Shown here one piece after another: positions 1 to 12,401 of a stretch of 64,000 bases of DNA. The DNA is from Lignipirellula cremea (lineage in GTDB: Bacteria > Planctomycetota > Planctomycetia > Pirellulales > Pirellulaceae). Made by a program: the position numbers and the translations under genes. The DNA is taken from positions 1 to 64,000 of the forward strand of contig NZ_CP036433.1 of the NCBI RefSeq assembly GCF_007751035.1, read 5' to 3'. Under the pieces are notes generated by a model, which ran no database searches, was not told where the DNA came from, and was given only the letters and a program-made list of their open reading frames with translations. Positions within the stretch are counted from its first letter, which is position 1. The number at the start of each line of letters is the position of its first letter.

Positions 1-1065
1 GTGGCAAACGGCGTAGTGTCGATCCCTCTGCGAGGCGCCCAGCGAAAATCGTTTTCGAATGGGAAGACGGTGCGTCTGGCCGAGGAGTTTCTCGCTGGCG
101 AAGAAAATGCCCTGGCCCGGGCTGCGGCCGAGTCGTTTCTCAACCCGTCGCAACCCGATCATTTTTCCTACAATCCGTGGGTCCTGTACGGTCCCACCGG
201 CGTCGGTAAATCACTCCTGGCTCAGGGTTTATTACACCAGCTGCAGGCCCGCGACTGGTCCACGCTGTGTATCGCTGGCGTCGACTGGGCGCGCGAATAC
301 GCCGATGCGGTAGAGACCAAAAGCGTCGGAGAAATGCGCGAGAAGTACCAGGCGTATGACTACCTGTTGATTGAAGACCTCCATGAAATGGCCGAGAAAA
401 AGCCGGCCCAGCAGGAACTGGTGCTGCTGATCGACGCCCTGCTGGATGCGGGCAGCCGGCTCTGGGTAACCCTGCTGGCCCCGCCGACCGAAACCCGCGG
501 TTTCCTGCCCGCACTGGCCAGCCGCCTGGCCGAAGGCCTGGCCACCCCGCTGCGTCCGCCCGGCCCGCTGGTGCGGAAAGAACTGCTGCAGCGACTGGCG
601 ACCGCCAGCAAGATCAAACTGTCAGGACCCGCCCTGGCGACGCTCGTGGAAAGCACCTCGGGCGCCCCGTTGGAATTGAAACAGACCCTGCTGGCCGCCG
701 CCGCTGCCGCCCATGCGGCCGGAGAAACGCTCAGCCCGGCGTTCCTGGCGCAGCATTTATCTGCGGCCCGGGCGGCACGTCGTCCCAGTTTGCGAAACAT
801 CACGGCCAAGGTCTCCGGCCGGTTCCAGCTCAAATCGTCCGAACTGAAGAGCGCCACCCGGCGCCAGGCCGTGGTGCGAGCCCGGGGCGTCGCCATGTAT
901 ATTGCACGCCAGTTAACCGATAAAACACTCGAAGAAGTTGGCAAACACTACGGAGGTCGGGACCATACTACCGTCCTGCACGCCTGTCGCCGCACAGAAG
1001 CGCTCCTCCACGAAGATCCCGAACTGCAGAAACTGGTCGAAGAAATCGCCATCCAGCTTTCGTAA
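1..1065 (+). CDS. dnaA: Chromosomal replication initiator DnaA, short form
   Basis: AAA+ initiator that binds DnaA boxes, opens the origin and recruits helicase. The 354-residue product has Walker A GPTGVGKS at residues 64-71, Walker B LLIEDLHEM at 122-130, and the domain IV DNA-binding signature GRDHTTVLHACRR at 319-331. It starts at GTG on base 1 of the window. Typical DnaA is about 440-470 aa; here the Walker A lies only 64 residues from the start, so domains I and II (helicase/partner interaction and linker) are missing or reduced to a short tail. Either this lineage has a minimal DnaA or the true start lies upstream of the window. The order dnaA, spacer, dnaN supports the assignment. Confidence 0.95.
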   Translation: MANGVVSIPLRGAQRKSFSNGKTVRLAEEFLAGEENALARAAAESFLNPSQPDHFSYNPWVLYGPTGVGKSLLAQGLLHQLQARDWSTLCIAGVDWAREYADAVETKSVGEMREKYQAYDYLLIEDLHEMAEKKPAQQELVLLIDALLDAGSRLWVTLLAPPTETRGFLPALASRLAEGLATPLRPPGPLVRKELLQRLATASKIKLSGPALATLVESTSGAPLELKQTLLAAAAAAHAAGETLSPAFLAQHLSAARAARRPSLRNITAKVSGRFQLKSSELKSATRRQAVVRARGVAMYIARQLTDKTLEEVGKHYGGRDHTTVLHACRRTEALLHEDPELQKLVEEIAIQLS

Positions 1066-1514
1066 TGATGTTACCCGGAATGATGTTATCCCTGCCTGTG
1101 TCGTTTCCGCCTGTCGTCTTCCTTGGGACCCGTACAGGTTCTCTGGCCGCCGGTGAACTTCAGGGTTCCCGACCGTCGCAACTCTCCCGTTCAAAGCCTG
1201 GAAAACTTGTCGATTGCCTGTCGCTAACGGTTCATGCTTTTCCTGCTAGCAACAGCCCCTTCCGGCAGCCGCCAGGTTCGACCATTTTGTCGACCCGCCA
1301 GCGACCGCAACCCAACCACCGGCCAACGCGTTTTGCACTGAAAAATGGCGCTTCAAATTCCTCGCAACCTGTTTGCCATCCAGCACTTGAAATTTGATGA
1401 CCAGAAGTTATCGACCGCCAGGCCGCGAAGATCATTACGACTATTATTTAAAACATTAAGTATTAAGAACCAGACCGCCCGGGAAGAACCCGGCGGCATT
1501 GAGGAACATTTGCA
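1066..1514. other. dnaA-dnaN spacer, candidate origin of replication
   Basis: This 449-bp non-coding spacer is the usual place for a bacterial oriC. Three related 9-mers are visible: TTGTCGATT (1207-1215), TTGTCGACC (1287-1295) and TTATCGACC (1408-1416). They resemble degenerate DnaA boxes (TTATCCACA) but none is a perfect match. An AT-rich stretch at about 1434-1470 could serve as an unwinding element. Short open frames here look non-coding. The position is suggestive and the box calls are weak. Confidence 0.4.
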
Positions 1515-2642
1515 ATGAAACTGACGTGCGACCGAGAGAAGTTTTTCGCCGCCTTTCAAATCGCCGCAGCGGTGGCGCCCAGTCGTAGCCCCAAGCCAAT
1601 CCTGCAGAGCGTCAAGCTCGACGTCGGCAAAGACGAAGCGATGCTGACCGCCACCGACATGGAGGTCGGAATCCGCGTTCAGGCCTCCGGAGTGACCGTG
1701 GAGCAGCCTGGCGCCGTGATTCTGCCCGTGAGCAGGGTGGCCGCCATCCTTCGCGAGAGCACCGACGACAGGCTCGATATCGAAGCCGACGAAAAAGGCG
1801 CCGTGATCCGCGGCCAGCGCAGCGAATTCAAACTGCCGGTCCAGGATCCCAGCGAGTTTCCCCAGGTGGCCGCCTTTAACGAGGAAAAGCTGCACGAGCT
1901 GAAAGCCGGCTCTCTCCGCGAGTTGATCCGTCGCACCAGTTTCGCCACCGATGTCGAAAGCGCCCGTTACGCACTCGGCGGCGTCCTGTTCGAATTTACG
2001 GCCGACGGCGTGACGGCCGTTGGCACCGACGGTCGTCGTCTGGCCAAAATGGAGTGCGCCGGCAAAGCGATCGGCGGGCACGAAGTGCACGACGCCACCA
2101 CCATCATTCCCACCCGGGCCGCCCAGCTGATCGAACGTACGCTGGCCGCCCTGGCGGAGAGCGACGACACCATTCAGATCGCCGCCAGGGCGAACGACGT
2201 GCTGGTCCGGTGCGGCGCCGCCGTGCTGTACTCGCGACTGGTCGAAGGCCGCTTTCCCAAGTGGCGGGATGTGTTCCCGCAGCGGACTAACGCCGTGAAA
2301 ATCCCGCTGGTCGTGGGTCCCGCCTATTCGGCCCTGCGGCAGGCCTCGATTGTCGCCAGCAATGAAAGCCGCGGCATCGACTTCCAGTTTGGCCAGGGGT
2401 CGCTGGTGCTGTCCGGCTCCAACGCCGACCATGGCGCCGCCCGGGTGGAAATGCCGATCCCCTACGACGGCGAACCGATCACGCTGACCCTGGACCACCG
2501 CTACCTGGCCGATTTCTTCAAAGTGCTGGACGCTGAGAAAACGTTCACTTGCGAAATTGAGTCTTCCGATACGGCCGCCCTGTGCACCACCGACGACGGC
2601 TATGGCTATGTGATCATGCCCCTGCAACGCGATCGACGCTGA
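1515..2642 (+). CDS. dnaN: DNA polymerase III beta subunit (sliding clamp)
   Basis: Ring-shaped dimeric processivity clamp that tethers polymerase and repair enzymes to DNA. The 375-aa product begins MKLTCDREKF, has the family's length and three-domain build, and ends GYVIMPLQ, close to the usual clamp C-terminus. A purine-rich GAGGAA lies about 9 bp before the ATG. It follows the candidate origin and is separated from dciA by only 2 bp, so the two are probably cotranscribed. Confidence 0.95.
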   Translation: MKLTCDREKFFAAFQIAAAVAPSRSPKPILQSVKLDVGKDEAMLTATDMEVGIRVQASGVTVEQPGAVILPVSRVAAILRESTDDRLDIEADEKGAVIRGQRSEFKLPVQDPSEFPQVAAFNEEKLHELKAGSLRELIRRTSFATDVESARYALGGVLFEFTADGVTAVGTDGRRLAKMECAGKAIGGHEVHDATTIIPTRAAQLIERTLAALAESDDTIQIAARANDVLVRCGAAVLYSRLVEGRFPKWRDVFPQRTNAVKIPLVVGPAYSALRQASIVASNESRGIDFQFGQGSLVLSGSNADHGAARVEMPIPYDGEPITLTLDHRYLADFFKVLDAEKTFTCEIESSDTAALCTTDDGYGYVIMPLQRDRR

Positions 2643-2644
2643 TC

Positions 2645-3049
2645 ATGGATAAGGATTACGAAAAAGAAGATCTGGCGAACCTGCTGTTCGACGCCGCCCG
2701 GCGCCGCCAGTTCACCAAAGCGCCCAAGAAAATCTCCGGACTGATGAGCTCGCTCCTGGCCCGCAAAGGCTACGCGCAGGAGCAAACCTCCAGCGACTGT
2801 TCCGCCGCCTGGGCGGAGGCCGCCGGACCGCGGCTCGCCAAACAGACCCGTTCCGGCAGTATCAAACGGGGCGTGCTCGAGGTCTTCGTGCGTAATTCAA
2901 CCGTCCACCAGGAACTGGTGTTTCAGAAAAAACAGATTCTCAAAAAACTGCTGCATGCGGCCGCCTCTTTCAAGATCCGCGACATCCGTTTCAAGATTGG
3001 CGTCGTCGATTTTGGCGATGACAACACTCCCCCGGCCGGTCGCACCTGA
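2645..3049 (+). CDS. dciA: DciA-like DUF721 protein, predicted helicase loader/operator
   Basis: The 134-aa product begins MDKDYEKEDLANLLFD and carries the DUF721 core: a conserved Trp in SAAWAEAAGPRLAKQT, then a KRGVLEVFVRNS strand and a VHQELVFQKKQILKKL helix. DUF721/DciA proteins are the ancestral bacterial loaders of the replicative helicase DnaB, used where DnaC/DnaI are absent. The ATG at 2645, 2 bp after the dnaN stop, is preferred over an in-frame upstream start inside dnaN. In many bacteria recF sits between dnaN and gyrB; here that slot holds dciA. The family is clear; the helicase role is from family knowledge. Confidence 0.85.
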   Translation: MDKDYEKEDLANLLFDAARRRQFTKAPKKISGLMSSLLARKGYAQEQTSSDCSAAWAEAAGPRLAKQTRSGSIKRGVLEVFVRNSTVHQELVFQKKQILKKLLHAAASFKIRDIRFKIGVVDFGDDNTPPAGRT

Positions 3050-3129
3050 CCCGCCAACTCGCGTCCGCTGCGTCCCCGTGCCATCGGCCGCTGTGAAGCC
3101 AGGTTTCGTCGCTTCCATAACGTCAGTAA

Positions 3130-5715
<2,586 letters not shown>

Positions 5716-5732
5716 AGTGTCACATTGGTGTC

Positions 5733-5792
5733 AGACATGAAAGTTGTCATTTCAGACATAATACCTGGCCAAGAAAGACATAAAACTTGTCA
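5733..5792. repeat. Two imperfect 17-bp direct repeats downstream of gyrB
   Basis: AGACATGAAAGTTGTCA (5733-5749) is repeated as AGACATAAAACTTGTCA (5776-5792), matching 15 of 17 bases; a partial copy, AGACATAA, starts at 5754. Spaced TGTCA-containing repeats like these are seen at IS21-type termini and in some operators. They lie in the 241-bp gap between gyrB and the interrupted NTPase gene, which otherwise shows no gene. Confidence 0.5.
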
Positions 5793-5956
5793 CAGGTACA
5801 ACGAGTGTTCTGTGTGTTGGGCGAAGGCCGGCATGGTTTCGTCGTAACCCATGATGAGACAAGATGTTAATTCCGACAAAGAAACGCGAGACTTTTAGTC
5901 CGCGTATCGAATCGCGCAGTTTCGTTTATTTTGAAGAACTGTGAAGGCAACGTTTG

Positions 5957-8012
5957 ATGACGCGCAGTGGAGGCGAAGCCGACAAGATCGGCAACCACTA
6001 CGAATCGGTGTGGACGGTTGATGTATTTCTCGACCTGCATCGTGGTCGGTACTGCGAGATGGAAATCGAATCGTACGGAGAAGATTCGCTCGGAGTAGAG
6101 TTTCAAGCAACAACCGAGTCTGGAATCATCGAGTTTCACTCGGTAAAACGTCAGTCTCAGTTGAAGGAATGGTCAATCTCCAAGCTGAGCGGGCCTGCCC
6201 CATCGACAGGACGCAGTATTCTCGGTGATCTTTCTGAAAAACTTGACCGCCATCCCACTGCGCACCTCAAGTTTATCTCCGCGACCGGAGCAAACCACCT
6301 CAGAGAATTGGCGGAGCGCGCGCGGAACGTTAAGGACGCGTCCGAATTTCGAACGATTTTATCGAATATTTTGACAAATCAGTTCAACATCTTGGTGCGC
6401 AATCTCACCAGCGGTGACGAGGAAAATTGCCTTTCGATCTTGAAGGCTATCGAAGCGATACCGCGAGGTCACGATGACTTGATTCGGTCGGTGGATCGAA
6501 GGATTGACGAGTATTTTCATCGAATTGACCAAGCAGTTATTAGTCCTGCCAATTTGCGACGGGAACTTGCTGAGTTCGCAACTCGCAACCTCGGACGGAA
6601 ATTAACGACTTCCGACGTACGCGACCAGGTAAGGTCGCTTGGGTATGGGGTGCGCGACTGGAAGAATAATCAAGGGATTCGAGATCTCCAGGAAAAAACA
6701 AATTGCGCGTATCGAAGCGTCGCCGAAGCAGAGCTTATCAATGGGGAGACAATTGTACGCACAGAGGCGGAGAGTATTTTAGGACGGCTTGTCGACTCGC
6801 TTTGTCGTGGAGTCTTAGTGAAAGCGCCGGCGGGCTTCGGCAAGAGTTGTGTCTTGACCCAGGTAGTCTCTGGTTTGGTTGAGAAGGAGTTCGAATTCCT
6901 TTGCATTCGCATGGACAATTTCAGCCCGTGTCGGACGACTAAACAGCTGGGACATCAACTTGACCTGCCAGACTCTCCGGCTCGAGTCCTGGCCGGAATC
7001 GCAGATGGAGCGACTTGTGTACTGTTGATCGATCAGCTCGATGCGATGAGTATGGTCTCGGGACGGCATTTTTCGATGTGGGACGTTTTTCAAGAACTCT
7101 TGCGGGAAGTGGCGAATTACCCCAATATGAAGCTGTTGGTTGCGTGTCGCGACTTCGATCTAGAGCATGACCCGCGTCTCCGCGGCTTAGCTAGCAAGTC
7201 GAGCGGGTTTGACCAGATTGAACTTGGGAAGCTTTCTCGAGAACAAATCACACAGTCCATCGCGAGGGCTGGACATGAAACGATCCAGTTAAACGAAAAA
7301 CAAAACGAGATCTTGGCGTGTCCGTTCCATCTGCTCTTGTTCTTAGAGGGCGATCCGAACAAGCCCTTTTCTACAACCAGTGATCTATATGATGCTTACT
7401 GGGAACGCAAACGCGCTAAGCTGAAGGAGCGCCTTGGACGAAGGCCTGCTTGGAACGAGGTCATCGCATATTTGACGAAGCGCATGAGTGAGGATCAGTT
7501 ACTCTTTGCACCTGCGATTGGCGTCGACGACCACAGCGACGACGTTGCGGCGATGGTTTCGGAACACGTTTTGGTTCGATCGAGAGAAAGTTTGCGATTC
7601 TTTCACGAGTCGTTTTTTGATTACGCATTTGCGCGTCAGTTCTGCCGATCGCAGGCCAGTATAACCGAACTCCTTGAGGCGTCGGAGCAGCATCTTTTTC
7701 GCAGGTCGCAAGTCAGGCAGATCCTGGCTTTCCGCCGTGGAAGTGATCGAGCGCGGTACCTTGTCGATTTAAAAAATCTTCTCGAAAGCGAGAAGGTTCG
7801 CTTTCACATTAAACGAATGGTGGCTTCAACACTTGCTCAGATTTCCGAGCCAACGGTTGATGAATGGCGCATTATCGAACCTTACTTTCTGGAGACGGAT
7901 CTGTCGCGATATGTGTCATCAGCTTGTCGAGGTCACGTCGGATGGTTTGATATATTGCATGATCACGGATACTTCAAAAAATGGCTTGAGTCGTCTGAAA
8001 AAGTCTGGATTA
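5957..8012 (+). pseudogene. STAND NTPase antiphage-like gene, 5' part (interrupted by IS)
   Basis: This part encodes about 685 residues. The N-terminus (GGEADKIGNHYE, then GED at 41-43, VEF at 47-49 and FHSVKRQ at 60-66) resembles a Cap4/DUF4297-type PD-(D/E)xK nuclease domain. A STAND/NACHT NTPase follows: Walker A APAGFGKS at 290-297 and Walker B VLLIDQLD at 355-362. The motif RFFHESFFDYAFARQF (about 547-562) is typical of the helical part of STAND proteins. The frame hits a stop at 8026 only because it has entered an insertion sequence; the last four codons are IS-derived. Known STAND defence proteins of the Avs/NACHT type couple such a nuclease to a C-terminal sensor, which here is downstream of the IS. 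ATG 5957 is preferred over TTG 5954. The nuclease assignment is by motif only. Confidence 0.75.
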
Positions 8013-9353
8013 GGGACGGCGAATGAACAAACCGCGCTCAATACGCTATAATACGTGAGTATTTGCCGTGGGAGGCGCGGCGAGGTTTGTTCAAGGAGGG
8101 TTTCGGTTATGGCGTTTCAATTTGAGTCACCTTATTCCGCACAGACCGAACGACGTATGAAAAACGTCTTCCAAAGTTTGTCGGAGAAAGAGCGGCGACG
8201 ATACGCCGCCATCGAGACCGTCAAACTCGGACGCGGGGGACTGCGTTACATGGCCGAACTGCTCGGCTGTTCGGAGCACGCCATTCGACACGGAATTCGT
8301 GAACTGGACTCTCTGCCCCATGACGAATTGGGCGATCGACAGCGGGCCCCCGGCGGCGGTCGAAAACCAAAAATCGAGCAACAGCCCGAGATCGAAGATC
8401 AGCTTTTTGAAATCGTCGACGTGCACATCGCCGGGAGTCCCGACGAGCCCGATATTGTCTGGACCCACCTCTCGCCGCAAGCGATCGCGGAAACGCTCCA
8501 CCAAAACGGCGCCTCGATCAGTGCTCCTACTGTCGCCGATTGGCTGGCGGAAAATGACATTCGCAGGCGTAAGATCGAGAAGTCGATCGCCGGCGGACAA
8601 AGTCCTGATCGTAACGCACAGTTTGAGCAGATCGCCCGACTCCGCGAGGAGTTTGAAGATTCCGGCGACCCCATTTTTTCCATTGACACCAAGGCGAAAG
8701 AGCAACTGGGCACGATGTATCGCGCGGGCAGGGCTTATTGCAATCATCCGCAGAAGGCGTTTGACCATGACTATCCCAGTTGGTCCGATGGCGTGCTGAT
8801 TCCCCACGGAATTTATGACATGGCCCGCAATCATGGCCACCTCAACCTGGGTCTGAGCCATGACACCAGTGAGTTCGCGTGCGCCAGTTTCTGGTGGTAC
8901 TGGCGCCGCATCGGCCGATTTCATTACCCCGATGCGTCCCGAATCCTGTGGTTGTGCGACGGCGGCGGAAGCAACAGTTCGCGGCACTGGATTTTCAAAC
9001 AGGACCTGTCGCAACTGGCCGATCGCATTGGCTTGCCGATTCATGTGGCTCACTATCCACCGTATTGCAGCAAGTACAACCCAATCGAGCGCCGCTTCTT
9101 CAGCCACGTGGGCCGGACCTGCCGCGGGCTATTGCTGCGCAGCGCGAAATTCGCGGCCGAGTTGATGCGAAAGACGACGACGACAACCGGCCTAAGCACG
9201 ACCGCCCACATCCTGCGCGGGGCCTTTGAACTCAAACGGAAGGCGACCCAGGAATTCATGGACAGGATGCCGATCCACTTCTCCGATCTATTGCCTCGCC
9301 TGAACTACACCGCCGTTCCCGGATAACAACGCGTTTTATTGTTTGCGCGTCCC
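8013..9353. mobile_element. ISAzo13-family insertion sequence, complete
   Basis: A 1,341-bp element with imperfect terminal inverted repeats beginning GGGACG (left from 8013; right reading inwards from 9353). About 17 of the terminal 24 bases match. It is flanked by the 3-bp direct repeat TTA (8010-8012 and 9354-9356). IS plus one duplication is 1,344 bp, a multiple of three. Excision joins the flanking gene halves in frame. It carries one transposase gene. Confidence 0.88.
8109..9326 (+). CDS. ISAzo13-family transposase
   Basis: DDE transposase of 405 aa. It has an N-terminal helix-turn-helix region (MAELLGCSEHAIRHGIRELD), the segment DIVWTHLSPQAIAETL, and catalytic-core motifs FSIDTKAKEQ, ILWLCDGGGSNSSRHW and YNPIERRFFSHV. 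These are the likely D, D and E positions. The ATG at 8109 is chosen because AAGGAGG lies 9 bp upstream (8093-8099); an in-frame ATG-like start at 8055 would add 18 residues from the IS terminus. It fills most of the element. The frame is intact, so the element may still be mobile. Confidence 0.9.
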   Translation: MAFQFESPYSAQTERRMKNVFQSLSEKERRRYAAIETVKLGRGGLRYMAELLGCSEHAIRHGIRELDSLPHDELGDRQRAPGGGRKPKIEQQPEIEDQLFEIVDVHIAGSPDEPDIVWTHLSPQAIAETLHQNGASISAPTVADWLAENDIRRRKIEKSIAGGQSPDRNAQFEQIARLREEFEDSGDPIFSIDTKAKEQLGTMYRAGRAYCNHPQKAFDHDYPSWSDGVLIPHGIYDMARNHGHLNLGLSHDTSEFACASFWWYWRRIGRFHYPDASRILWLCDGGGSNSSRHWIFKQDLSQLADRIGLPIHVAHYPPYCSKYNPIERRFFSHVGRTCRGLLLRSAKFAAELMRKTTTTTGLSTTAHILRGAFELKRKATQEFMDRMPIHFSDLLPRLNYTAVPG

Positions 9354-9356
9354 TTA

Positions 9357-11806
9357 ATGCAGCGGTATGGATGTTCGAAGCGGACAATCTGCATGATTTT
9401 CGGTCAGAAAAAATCGCTGCCCTAGTGACGCCATTTCAGGATCGGGGCGACGATTGGAAGCAGCGGCTACAGAGAATCATGTCGTGGGGGATAGCACACA
9501 AAAGCGATGCGATGAGCAAACTTTATGTCGCGATGATTCGCGATGGAAAGTACGACGACTTCAAAAGCATGTTATCGGGCGACAGCGATTTCTGGACGAA
9601 GCATCATAATGCCGCGAAAGAGCATCCTCGTTTCATGATTGACGTGTTGGCGGTGTGGTTCGAAAGGACCGCGATGAAATACGATGACGGCAAAGCCATC
9701 AATTTCATGGATCAGTGTGGACTTAACCACTCTCATGGCGGTGCAATAATCGTTGCCGAGGCGGGGCAAGCCGACCCTGAATACTTTGCAGATCGGATGC
9801 TCCCAGTTGTTCGCGCAATTGTCCTGAGGACGTTGCTCACGAATCGACCTGACGGGTGCGACCGTGCATGGCCATACATCACCGGAAGAACGGACTTCTT
9901 CGACATCAACGACGCAACGCTGGAGCAACTTGCTGTTTCCCTTGAGATTCTCGCTAAAGAGAAGCCGGGCCAACTACGCGATATCACTAACGGGATGGCG
10001 ACAGAAAAGAGCGAGACATATGGTCACCTCCTTTTACGGGCTTGGACCGCAAACCCATTAGAGTTTGCCGATGAGTGTGTCGATTTCTTTTTACAATGCA
10101 AGCAACGATTGGATATTGGTAGAGCTGGAATTATTAGTCGTCAAGCACTGACCGAAATTTCGAAGTATTGCAGTATGCAGAACTTTTCGTCACTGGAATC
10201 TTTCATAAACGGCTTCTGTACCGAGTACGAACGACGCTATCCGCAGATTCGCGGGAGCGACGAACTTCACCTGCTACGTTGCCTTGCGGCGGATCGAGTT
10301 TCCGAAAGGACAAAAGGCCGGATCGAAACTCTGGAACGCAAGTTTCCGGAGCTTCTTCAACGAAGCTTAAACTCCATAAATTCGACGGGACGGACGGCCG
10401 AACGGTCTTCGATCCCTGATGAGAAGGTTTCGCTGCTGCGCGATAAGAACTGGATCGCAGTGATGCGAAAGTATCCCGGTTCTCGAGCTGTGGGAAAGCA
10501 GCTTCGAGAAGCGAGCCGAAGAGAGAGAGTTCGGTTTGGCAATCTAGCACTCCAAATGGAAGACGATATCCATCCGATTTTCTTTTCCTCGATCCTTGAT
10601 GGGATTTCCAGTCGTTATTTCGATCTTGAGCAGCAAGAAAGGGTCAGCGACGCAGTCGAGCGGCAAGGCTTCGCTCTCGATTTGCTTGAGAAATTGCTTG
10701 TGAGAGTTCATCGGCTACCGAAGCATCCGTGCGGTTCGGCGATTGTGACGACCATCGGTGAATTTGCTAAGCGAAGTTTCTCAAATCACACGTTGAGCAT
10801 TCTGAGCCATTACGCAGTGAAGGATCCGAGTCCCTCGCCGCGAGAGTCGGTATCTGATTTTGGCCGCGAATCGTTGATGAATGAAGCTTTTGGCACGGTT
10901 CGCGGTCAGGCCGCCCGAACGGTGTCTCAACTTTTGTTTGCAGACGAAACTCGATTTGTCGAACTAGCTTCCGCGCTGTCGTCACTGGTTTGCGACGATT
11001 CGATGGCAGTTCGTGCGGCAGCAATTCAAGCGGTCCTGCCCGTGCTAAGTTTCGATTATCAAAGGGCGATTTACCTATTCACTATTGCATGTCGCGACAA
11101 GCCAGAAATCGCTTCGGCGTCCACATGGAAGGAGTTTTGCTACGATGCGGTTCAAATGGATCCTGAGGCGATTCTCCCAATTATTGAAGAGGCGTTCCGT
11201 TCGAACATTCCGGAGTCCGTCAAGAATGCGACGGTGTTGATTGCCCATGCCGACCTGTTGGACGTTGACACGGGAACGTTACTCGATGAGGCTCGCTGGG
11301 GGACCGAAGACATGCGACGAAAGCTCGCATCGGTCTACGCAAGTAATTTCGATAACGAACTGGTTGGGAAGAAGTGTCAGGAGTCATTGGGCGAGTATTA
11401 TGATGACCGTTCGGAGAAGGTTCGAGAACAGGTTGGCTCGGCCTTTAACAGTTTATCGGGACAGTTTCTTCAAGCCCACGAGTCTGAGCTGCTGGTTTTT
11501 GTCGCAAGCAAGAGTTTTGAAACAGACGCCGTGTCACTTCTTATGTCGATGGAGAGATCGGCAGTTCAATTGCCCGAGGTGATTTGTTCCGCGGCAGAGA
11601 GGATTCTTAGCTTCCTGGGCGAAGAGGGAACACACATCGCCTACCACGGTTCTTTCCTCGCACGAAATATTTCAAAGCTTGTCGTTCGTCAATATGAACA
11701 GACGCAGAACGACACGATGAAGGTTCGATGCCTCGATCTGATCGACAAAATGGAACGGGGCGGCTACTGGGGAATGTCTGACGAGTTGTCGAGGTTAGAT
11801 CGCTGA
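9357..11806 (+). pseudogene. STAND NTPase antiphage-like gene, 3' part (C-terminal sensor region)
   Basis: The remainder of the NTPase gene, about 815 residues. Joining 8012 to 9357 gives ...SSEKVWINAAVWMFEADN..., continuous and in frame. The restored protein would be 1,501 aa, a usual size for Avs-like defence proteins. This half is helical and repetitive by eye, for example VRAAAIQAVLPVLS and SEKVREQVGSAFNSLSG, consistent with HEAT/TPR-like sensor repeats. An ATG at 9371 could allow separate translation but has no ribosome site, so I treat it as a fragment. The stop codon of the full gene is at 11804-11806. DNA here is visibly less GC-rich than gyrB. Confidence 0.75.
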
Positions 11807-12096
11807 TGGATTTTTCTATGCTAAGAATATTCGAACGACGTTCAGTGGCCGAGTTTTAAAGACATTAATTGCGGATTCCCTCGCAAATCTCGGCGGACCG
11901 TAACGGTCCATCGGCGAATATCTCAAGCCACAGCCCAAGAAAATGACCAGTTCTGCTGGATTCGGTCGTAGCCCCACGAGGGGTTTTCCTGGGCGAACCG
12001 CAGAATCAGATCCACGATTACCTGGCGGATGCGAGGTCTGCCGACGGATTTGCGTTTCTCGCTGTGGTCCCACTTCTTCGCCACCAGTTCGCGATG

Positions 12097-12345
12097 CTAG
12101 CGGAGAATCGTGTCGGGCGTCACGATTGTGGCCAACTCCCGCAAGGTCTTTCGGCCGAGCGCCTTGCCTTTGACGGCCAAAATCCTCCGCTGGTCGTCGG
12201 TCAAGCTGATGCGTTTCTTGCTCAATTGGCTGAGCAGGGACTGGATCTGATCATTCTGGAACTCGATGGTCGGTTGCTGCCGGTGGTGAATCCAACCGGA
12301 GAGAATGGCGAACAGCAACTGCCAAGGTTGAAGCACGAAGTTCAT
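12097..12345 (-). pseudogene. rve transposase remnant (N-terminal 82 aa)
   Basis: The product begins [18 protein letters not shown] and matches the N-terminus of the complete transposase at 33665-34744 almost residue for residue. It ends at ...VTPDTILR because the Trp codon that follows in the intact copy (TGG) is TAG here. The rve catalytic domain is gone through internal deletion. The IS66 insertion lies 16 bp upstream of its ATG. Non-functional. Confidence 0.85.
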
Positions 12346-12401
12346 GGAATACCCCACTGCCGTGAGCGGTACAGATCTGGCGTCTTGCGGGAGTCGGCGG
12401 C

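Noticed and set aside
1065-1397. A 110-aa open frame in the dnaA-dnaN spacer
   Set aside because: No ribosome site or family motif; Ser/Pro/Arg-rich translation typical of non-coding GC-rich DNA; the spacer is better read as an origin region.
1353-2627. A 424-aa minus-strand frame across dnaN
   Set aside because: It is a shadow of dnaN with a low-complexity His/Gly-rich translation.
9371-11806. Independent gene starting at ATG 9371
   Set aside because: No ribosome site, and the frame joins the upstream half exactly when the IS and one TTA are removed, so it is the 3' part of the interrupted gene.
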